Under the pieces are notes generated by a model, which was not told the DNA's origin, did no database searches, and worked only from the letters and a program-made list of their open reading frames with translations. Shown one piece after another: positions 57,118-64,000 of a stretch of DNA of 64,000 nt (the first letter of the stretch is position 1; the number at the start of each line of letters is the position of its first letter). The position numbers and the translations under genes are program-made. Location of the stretch: contig CAUJLY010000002.1 in NCBI GenBank assembly GCA_963281155.1, positions 1,736,001-1,800,000 of the forward strand. The letters are read 5' to 3'. The DNA is from Rhabditophanes sp. KR3021 (taxonomy: Eukaryota > Nematoda > Chromadorea > Rhabditida > Alloionematidae).

Positions 57118-57842
57118 TTCACCAAGCTTCTGGAACCAAATTAATATTGAGTTTATCTCTTTTTTTGTTTTTTTCGAACACATCCGCATACTTTTGCCCA
57201 AGTTTGCAATACTTGATATTCCCCAACATAATTTCCATTTTAAATAATGGCGAATTTAATTGTCTAATCTTCGTCATTAACTTATAATGATACTTTGATT
57301 TGAAGCTTTCTTTTATCCAAAATTTTTAACTTAAAAACGATCGAGGTTAGCGCGGGAAAGTTGGCTTTGAGGAAGTCTGAATGGTTCATTAGATCTTTGA
57401 TAATTTGGATCATTCTTTTGGGGTAGTCGCATTTTAATATGATTTGAGAAATGCTTTTAGATTGTAGAACACTAAACAGATACATTGAAAAGGATCTATA
57501 ACTTTGATACTTGTGACGAGGATATTTTGAATTATCTCTTTCAAAATGCCACATTTCGAACGTAGTTAAATTGGTTGTTTTGGCTAGCAATTCATTCAGA
57601 TTATCTGCAGCAACTACCATATTTGTTAAATAATCCTCCAAATGAGAAGCTGAGCACAATCTTACGTTCAAAGATGTAAGAGGAACAAAATCCTCAACAT
57701 CTAAAGTATTCACTATATTGTCCCACTCAATTTTGTTTCTAAAAGTTAGATCATAAAGGTTTCCGCAGATGCCAGAGGACGTAGTATCAATAACACATTC
57801 ATTTGAGATTTCTCCACACTTGCTAATAAAATTATGGTACAT
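57118..57842 (-). pseudogene. F-box/LRR-like protein with a frameshift
   Basis: The frame from ATG 57842 (MYHNFISKCGEIS) runs 186 codons with leucine-rich, F-box-family-like patterns (FVPLTSLNVRLCSAS, LAKTTNLTTFEMWHF, FPALTSIVFKLKIL). It ends soon after VFKLKIL in a run of A/T. Shifting the frame by one base near 57310-57330 continues a coding-like sequence (KESFKSKYHYKLMTKIRQLN ... YADVFEKNKKRDKLN ... LVPEAW) to a stop near 57123. The shift lies by a homopolymer, so it is either a true inactivating indel or a sequencing error. The F-box itself may lie upstream (57843-58060) but could not be assembled. Confidence 0.6.
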
Positions 57843-58149
57843 AATTAAGTAAGTAGGATGAGATCGTTAGTAGACCAAGTTGTAATGCAATGTATTGAAT
57901 AAATAACGAATGGCTGTTTTTATTAGATCGGCATGAACAAGTCAAGCCGCGTTGTTTATTACAAATGAGATCATAAAAAGAGATGCTATTTAAAGTCTTT
58001 AAATGTTTTGTTGTGGGCTTACCATAATGATATGTATTTGATAGAATCTTGCAACGCATCAATTGGAAAACCGACTGACCATAATGCGACGTGTATTTAA
58101 CAATTTATTTATTAAAGGAACATTCACCACAGATTGTCATTTACCTTCT

Positions 58150-59548
58150 ATGATGGAAAAAACTAAAAATACGTCTAAGCATTTACTTTTATTCGATGTC
58201 GACGGAACTCTGACGTTATCAAGAAAGAAAATTTTACCAGAGCACTGGTCTTACTGGAAAGATCTATCCAAGAATCACTCCTTAGGAATAGTCGGAGGTT
58301 CTGACTTTAACAAAATTTGCGACCAACTTAACGTCTCAAAGGATGAATGTAAATTTATTCATAAATCAAGTTAATAATATTTATTGTTTTAGTGTTCCAA
58401 ACTTTCCATCACGTATTCCCAGAGAATGGTTTAACTGGGTATATTTATGGCCAGGTATAGACAAACACCAAACTTTTTACAGTTTCTATTTCTTAAATAT
58501 CCGTTAAAAGCACATTGAGATGCGAATAGTTCTTTTCAATACAAACAATTCATTTTGGAGTTAGAATTCAACTTTTTTGTAGGGCGAAAACGAATTTCTT
58601 TTAACTCCAGGATACGCAACTTTTCCGTTGTCATATGAGTATTCCATGATTCATTTTCCCTTCTTTTTAATTACCATTTCCCATAAAAATTTTACTTCTT
58701 CCAAAAGACGAACTCATTTCCTTTCTAGGTGTTTTAGTAGCAGGCCTTCCTTCTAAACTTGCCTTGTTTGTTAGATTATCACAAAATCACTTGACAATGG
58801 ATGTTGCACTTTTCTTTTTTGGTTGTTGGACCATACTAGCTAATAACACCAAATATGAGTGCGTTTCATTGAAAAATAAAGAAAGGATATTAATAAAGCC
58901 ATATTGATGATAATATCGCCAAAATATAGATAGTTTTGAGCTAATTTTAAAATGTACGAAATTACAACGAAATGTTGGTATTCAGCATTTTCAATTAATA
59001 AACACTTGCATTTAAAAATATAACTAATTTATTATTTTGAGGAAATTCCAAAGCAATCTTTGCTATCATTTTTGGGAGAAGATAAATATGCTGGTTTGAT
59101 TAATTACGTGTTTGAACTTTTTTCAACCGTTCAGATTCCAAAGAAACGGGGTAATTTCGTTGAACTTCGGAATGGAATGGTCAATATTAGTCCGATTGGT
59201 CGTGATTGTTCACAAGAAGAACGAGATGAATTCGCAGTTTATGATGCTAAGCACCACATTAGAAACAAAATAGTCGAGAAGTTGCGTGAAAAATTCGAAG
59301 ACTATAATCTTGACTTTACTATTGGCGGTCAGATTTCTATTGATATCTTTCCTCTTGGTTGGGATAAGACATTTTGTCTCCAATACATTGAAAATACTTT
59401 TGAAAGTATTCACTTTTTTGGAGATAGAACAGACCCTGGAGGAAACGATCACGCACTTTACAATGACAGGCGTGTCAAAGGAACAAAAGTCACGTCTCCT
59501 GCCGAAACTATTACTTTTGTTCAAGATCTTGTTGTCAAGTTAGTTTAG
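58150..59548 (+). CDS. PMM2: Phosphomannomutase
   Basis: Exons 58150-58348, 58393-58454 and 59042-59548 join in phase and encode 255 residues, the normal length. An in-frame ATG at 58084 would add 22 residues; 58150 is preferred on length. The catalytic DVDGT of the HAD family is in LLLFDVDGTLT. The first domain continues GIVGGSDFNKI and HHVFPENGL. The cap has KKRGNFVELRNGMVNISPIG and CSQEERDEF. The end has GGQISIDIFPLGWDK and HFFGDRTDPGGNDH. It interconverts mannose-6-phosphate and mannose-1-phosphate for GDP-mannose and N-glycosylation. Its 587-base second intron contains antisense coding-like fragments. Confidence 0.95.
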
Positions 59549-59832
59549 CCTTGAGGAGAGTATATGCAAATATTGTATTAAATGAATTTAATGTGTACGT
59601 ATACTTTGCTGTCTACATTCTCTTAATTATTTGATCACTAATAAAAATGGTGATGTACTATGTAATACTTAGTGTGTTTATATGTGGTCTATTGACCATC
59701 TGCTTAAATCCTTAAACGAAAGATTGTCAACTTTGTGCGGTAGTTGGTAAGGAGTATGAAGAGTAAGCTTGCATTTCATCTCATCACAACTTAATTTAGT
59801 CATTTTTTGGTGTGGGTCTAATTTTAATTATC

Positions 59833-61366
59833 ATGCAACATTATATGCCCCAAGTTTGTTGGCATGATGTTGACCCTATTTTGACGGTGGATTGTGTAAA
59901 GAGTAATAATGATACGAGTACAAGTTGTCTTATGTATCGTATGGTTACTGGGAGCATCAATAAACAAGTCAGATTGTGGGACGCGTATTTCAAAACTGAT
60001 CACAACAATGAGGTTGGTCTATTCTTTAGCTTTATCGCAGACTTAGTGTACCATAAAAGTGCGGTTAACATAGTTAGATTTAGTCCGAATGGTATGTTTG
60101 TTTTAAATAATGCTCTCTAGGTGGAGTAGATTTGGAAAGGTGTATCTTTATGATGTTTTATTTGTTGCAGGGAAGTTATTAGCTACTGGAGATACTACTG
60201 GATATATTCTAATTTGGGAGGAGAAGAAAGATAGCGAATGCCTTCCTGTAAAAGCCGCTGTCGGCGATGACGAAGATTCTGTTCCAAATAAAGAAAATTG
60301 GAAGGTGATCAAAACGTTTTCTTTGAATTCAGACATTACCTACTTGGCTTGGTCTCCTTGCGGTAAATCGGTGGCAGTCTCTTCAAACAAAGACGAATTG
60401 GCTATTTTCGACGTAGCAAAAGGCAGCAAGACATTCTACTCAAGTGCATTTCGTTCATTTGTCAATGGGATTTCCTGGGATCCAAGAGGGGGACACTTTC
60501 TAGCGACCCTATCCACCGATCGGAAATTAGATATTGTGAATGTTGCAAAAGCACAGAAAGTCCAATCTATTGGAAGAGTTAAATTTCCAGCAACCGAATC
60601 GCCGTCCTTCAATATTCCTGAACGCGAATTTCACATATTTCACAACTCACAACTTATCACATTTTCTCGCGGACTTTCTTATTCGCCTTGCGGAGAATTA
60701 CTTGTTGCTCCATCTGGAGTTTTTGAATTCGCAGATAAAAATGTCAATGGATCTTTTGTCTTTTCAAGAGCCGGTTTAGCAGAAGGAGTACCACTATTGT
60801 TTCTAAGAAATTTAATCCCTACCTCCCGTGTTGCGTTTTCACCAGTTTACTACAAACTCCGTCACGAGTCAACGGCTAATTATTCAGGCTTGCCATATCG
60901 AGTAGTTTTTGCTATTTGCGATACAAATACCGTTCATATTTATGACTCTCAAACGGATGTAGCAATTTCCTATGTTGATAAAATTCATTACGATGCTTTA
61001 ACAGATATGTCGTGGTCACACGATGGCCGAATGTTGATTATTTCCTCATTGGAGGGGTACAACAGTTTCCTGAGCTTCAAAGTTGATGGACTTGGCGAAA
61101 TATTAGAAGAGGCTCCTACACAATTTAGCTCCCCACAAATGTTCACCTACAAAGAAAAGGTGATCAAGAAAAGAACTAAAAAAGCCACTACTAAAGCTCC
61201 TGAAAATGTAAATAATGAAATTGGCTGCGGGCAAATCAGTGAAGTTGTTAGCAATGGAGTCGAGCAAGAGTCTGGGGTTGTCAACAATGAAGTTGTCAAA
61301 GTTAAAAAAGCAACACTTAAATTTGTTCAAAAAAGCAAAGTAAATGCGATTGAAGAAGCCGAATAA
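59833..61366 (+). CDS. chaf-2: Chromatin assembly factor 1 subunit B (CAF-1 p60)
   Basis: Exons 59833-60091 and 60171-61366 join in phase and encode 484 residues. WD repeats resembling CHAF1B are in order: VCWHDVDPILTVDC, YHKSAVNIVRFSPNG joined to KLLATGDTTGYILIWE, NKENWKVIKTFSLN, GISWDPRGGHFLATLSTDRK, FSRGLSYSPCGELLVAP, LPYRVVFAICDTNTV and DMSWSHDGRMLIISS. CAF-1 deposits new histones H3-H4 behind replication forks. The C-terminal tail is Lys-rich and short compared with vertebrates, where the PCNA/ASF1-binding B-domain lies; it is not obvious here. The symbol follows C. elegans usage and is less certain than the identity. Confidence 0.93.
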
Positions 61367-61521
61367 AATAACTTATTCTATAATTAATTAGTTTTAAATT
61401 GAGTAAATTATACTCCCTTTTCATATTATATTTAATTATCGTTAATTTCGATATGATATCTCGTTGTATTTATTATAATTAACCTTTTGATCCTCAAATT
61501 TATAGATAATTAATTTCAGCC

Positions 61522-62196
61522 ATGGACAATTCAGCTATTGATTTCACTACCTACTCAAATAAAGAGTTGCATGCTGCTCTACCAACTTACAATATCAAAC
61601 CAGTTGCTGTTACTGACGCCACCAGAAATTTCGTCATTAAGAAATTGAACGCTGCCTCAGGAAACGTTGCCGCGAAGAAAACACCAAAAAGAAGTGCTGC
61701 TCCTGTTCAGACCTCAACTCCCGAATTTATCGAAGAAGTCTTTGAAGAATCTGAAAGATCTTTGGAAGTCAGTGGAAGTCAAAATGTGACCATCACATCT
61801 ACATCCACGCACTTTAAAGTTCACGACGATACTCCATACCCACCAAAAAAGGTAATTAAGATTATTAAGTTAATTTATTGGATGTTTTAGACGACATCAA
61901 AGATTCATAAAAGCCCCATTGCTTCTAAGACTTCAAAATTCAACGATTCAAATTCTGACTTCGAGGGAGAAGAGTATGTCCGTGTTTTGACTCCAGCTGA
62001 ACAAGCTGAACGCCGCTCCAGATTGTCTCACAGATACGAAGTTGAGGAAACCAAAGTCGTAGCTAAAAGTGGATGGCTCGGTACTACTTTCAAACTATTC
62101 GTTATCGTCTCCGTCATCATCTTCTTCTACTTCTTCTACATCGAACATATGAAGAGATTCGATGATGAAAACAGTGGTGCTAGCGACGAACTGTAA
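61522..62196 (+). CDS. emr-1: Emerin-like LEM-domain inner nuclear membrane protein
   Basis: Exons 61522-61851 and 61891-62196 join in phase and encode 211 residues. Residues about 5-45 are a LEM domain (YSNKELHAALPTYNIKPV ... TRNFVIKKL) that binds BAF. A Ser/Thr-rich nucleoplasmic region follows. A single membrane helix near the C-terminus (KLFVIVSVIIFFYFFYI) leaves a short luminal tail. One transmembrane helix and small size fit emerin rather than two-helix LEM2/MAN1. TTTCAG directly before CCATGG suggests a spliced or trans-spliced 5' end. Confidence 0.9.
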
Positions 62197-62529
62197 ACAA
62201 TAATTTGCACATTTTCAACTAATTTTGTATTTAAATGACTATAACTGTCTTTTATCTTTTATTTTGAATAAAATACTTGCAATAACACACTTTATTTGTT
62301 AACTATTTGTGTATTTAAATAACTTCAGCTGTCTTTTAACACTGTCAAAATAAAATTGCAAGCAAATCACAATCTACTACTAAACGTAATTATGTTGTCA
62401 GGATTTAAAATTAATCTTAAAATATGTTCATGATTTTTTCAGTATATGACATAATAACGCTTTTTAGTATTCCATACAAATTGCTAATAACCAGATTTTG
62501 CACTAAATGAGAAAAGTGACTGCGTTTTA
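62197..62529. other. Intergenic, AT-rich
   Basis: Spacer after the emerin-like gene; AATAAA near 62268 probably ends its transcript. A second AT-rich segment at 62295-62330 resembles the first (TTTGTGTATTTAAATAACTTCAGCTGTCTTTTA versus 62226-62260), suggesting a small local duplication of the 3'UTR. Confidence 0.5.
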
Positions 62530-62840
62530 AAATCAGACTGTGGTGAACAACATTCTGACGTAACAATTCCTAACTGTAAAAATGTTTGCGGACTTAGATA
62601 CATTTGGTGCCCTACAGTTTGCGGAGCTCCAGGCTGTTAGTGCACGGGTGAATATTCATCGGTAAAAGAAGGAGGAGAATGTATTTTGAGCTCTTCCTGC
62701 CCATCAACTAAAACTTCAACTCCAGTCCCATTAACACAAGAACCACCAAATCCTACTTGTCCAGAAAATTTCGTTTTTATGGAATGTGGGCTAGGATGTA
62801 GAAATATTACTTACCTCCTTGAACTCTGGATTGGCATAAA
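62529..62840 (+). pseudogene. Broken TIL-type cysteine-rich domain fragment
   Basis: One frame reads with cysteine spacing typical of trypsin-inhibitor-like (TIL) domains: CGEQHSDVTIPNCKNVC, YIWCPTVCGAPGC, then an in-frame TAG at 62638, then CTGEYSSVKEGGECILSS. A Thr/Pro linker and the start of a second domain follow (TCPENFVFMECGLGC). No start codon or signal peptide precedes it, and the frame then runs into unrelated sequence shared with the minus-strand exon at 62815. It is probably an exon-sized duplicate from a secreted protease-inhibitor-type gene. Confidence 0.7.
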
Positions 62841-62889
62841 CAGAGGGTGGTTGAGGTGAAGCAGCGTTTTGGGGATTCCACGTTGTCAT
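62815..62889 (-). CDS. Orphan first exon (25 residues) of an unidentified gene
   Basis: ATG 62889 opens MTTWNPQNAASPQPPSVYAN followed by PEFKE, then a perfect GTAAGT donor at 62814-62809. The Pro/Ser-rich start looks like a genuine first coding exon. No continuing exon was found between here and the emerin-like gene, and the TIL relic occupies that space. The gene may be broken, or the next exon too short to recognise. Confidence 0.4.
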
Positions 62890-63009
62890 TTCTGAGTTTA
62901 AGAAATTGCATAATTTATTATGATGAAAAACTAGTCTTAAATATGCAGGAAACACAATAAATTTGAATAAAGCGAAGAAAGCGAATTGCAAAAAATGATT
63001 TAAATTCAA

Positions 63010-63603
63010 ATTTTGGCACCATCTTTTGACTCTGAAAATAATAGTTAGTCAATGTTTTAAAATGTTCAACTTCTAAAAATGTCAAAGTGAGAATCCATTC
63101 TAAAGTAGTGAACTTCCACTCCTGAACATAAATATTATTTGGTATTATACAAATTTAACTAAATGAAGAATTAAAGAAATTAGGCAATTGATGTTTTGTG
63201 GTTTAAATTTAAAAAATGAAAAGTATCTATTTAATAATATTTTATATTCTGTAACAAAATTACTGTCTAATAACTACAACAAATAACCTAATACCAGTTA
63301 GGGGATGCATTTTGCAAATGAACGTTTTAAAAGTTTTATTTTTTCGCCAATTAAAACAAAGACATGCTTTTATTCATTTGTAACATGGTAGCTACTTGGA
63401 ATATATTTTGTCCAACCTAATTAATTGAATATTACATTAGTAAAATATATTTTAGATTCATGCTTAATCTATTTTTACTATTAATAGCTTTTAAATGTCA
63501 ACCGAAACACTATATTAACTTTTTGATATATCACTAATCCCAACTACCATTTAACTTTTATGCAAAACAAAATAACTTGAAAACACAATTAAAAATATAT
63601 GAA
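63010..63603. other. Intergenic, no supported gene
   Basis: About 590 bases of AT-rich spacer downstream of the ABITRAM gene. Nothing was recognised. Confidence 0.5.
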
Positions 63604-64000
63604 TTAATTCTTATCAAAGACATTAGGCAATTCTCTTCTTTCAGTCGAATTAGGCATAATTATAGCTAAGTATCCATGATTTTGAGGGTGAGTTCTTATG
63701 AGATCTGGATTAGACTCTAATTTATCATTCATTTCAATACACATAGCTTTCATTCCAAATTTAAGAGCATATTCAGTGCCATCTTCCGAAGTAACTAGAC
63801 ATAATCTAGTATCTGGATGCAATGCTTTGGCGCCCTGAAGGAAATTTATTGTGTTAATTAATTAAATGTGTAAAATTACTTTTTTGCCTTTTCCGGAAGT
63901 TTTGAATTGATCTGTGCCTTTCTTTTTAACGTCCCAATTGACTTTGGTAATTTTCAATTTAGCCGCTTCATGATTTGGATTTAAAGATACGACAATAACA
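63604..64000 (-). CDS. ABITRAM: ABITRAM (Simiate/FAM206) homologue, 5' part outside the window
   Basis: Exons 64000-63880 and 63834-63604 join in phase 0 (KTSGKGKK to GAKALHPDTRLC). The visible part matches the C-terminal two thirds of ABITRAM. The SGKGKKGAKAL stretch corresponds to SGKFKRGAQFL, TRLCLVTSEDG to LCKIYCSDG, and NHGYLAIIMP to EGYIAVVLP. The family is glycine-cleavage-H-like in fold and is reported as actin-binding in neurons. The start codon and first exon(s) lie beyond the window edge. The stop is at 63604. Confidence 0.85.

Overview
This window looks like nuclear DNA from a compact, AT-rich animal genome, most likely a nematode. The support is: genes with few exons and many very short introns (about 36-60 bases, GTAAGT-type donors and TTTNAG-type acceptors); close spacing on both strands; orthologues of conserved animal genes; and family types that nematodes expand (F-box/LRR-like proteins, BTB-kelch proteins, DXO/EOL-1-type decapping enzymes, TIL cysteine-rich domains, lineage-specific kinases). 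No cuticle collagen, spliced-leader gene or tRNA was found, so the exact clade is open. A clade IV nematode is a guess.

Layout. 1-6685: a long coiled-coil protein, 5' end outside the window, probably CEP290-like. One of its introns (2211-5782) carries a MULE DNA transposon with an intact two-exon transposase, flanked by arrays of ~34-bp palindromes. 6745-7835: NFRKB-like INO80 subunit. 8938-12670: a tandem family of unknown cysteine-rich secreted/membrane proteins, two intact and one decayed. 13043-14809: RBBP6. 15770-16249: decayed DCLK-type kinase. 17040-19276: two tandem DXO-family genes. 19614-20070: kelch fossil. 20642-20838: another coding fossil. 21334-22580: ADP/ATP carrier. 23488-25524: ABCF2. 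26209-29859: SUP-26/RBMS RNA-binding protein with a long, intron-rich 5' part. 31458-31866: small coiled-coil protein. 32581-34336: BTB-BACK-kelch protein. 35096-36698: T-box factor with an MNSMQQ repeat tail.

38282-40703: mitochondrial trifunctional enzyme alpha (HADHA), divergent from 41134-41679 RSL24D1 (60S biogenesis). 42609-43670: non-RD TKL-type kinase. 43909-45586: secreted collagen whose long intron holds an antisense F-box-like fragment. 45966-46268: small protein. 46731-47256: decayed coding region. 47271-48398: degenerate XPG/FEN-type protein. 50250-50575: a 78-residue three-exon protein. 50808-51890: RGP1. 51984-53092: lipoyl synthase. 53251-54033: proteasome alpha-2. 54260-56113: CSN5, with a second antisense F-box-like fossil in its intron. 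56238-57044: RCC1-like protein. 57120-57842: frameshifted F-box/LRR-like gene. 58150-59548: phosphomannomutase. 59833-61366: CAF-1 p60. 61522-62196: emerin-like LEM protein. 62530-62830: broken TIL-domain fragment. 62815-62889: orphan first exon. 63604-64000: ABITRAM, cut by the window edge.

Most genes are unrelated housekeeping loci. Three themes recur: a dispersed ~65-residue F-box-like module found antisense or fossil in introns and gaps, several young pseudogenes beside intact relatives, and head-to-head pairs (proteasome alpha-2/CSN5, HADHA/RSL24D1, F-box-like/PMM) that probably share promoters. Exon ends were placed by hand from splice consensus and reading phase; no alignment was run.
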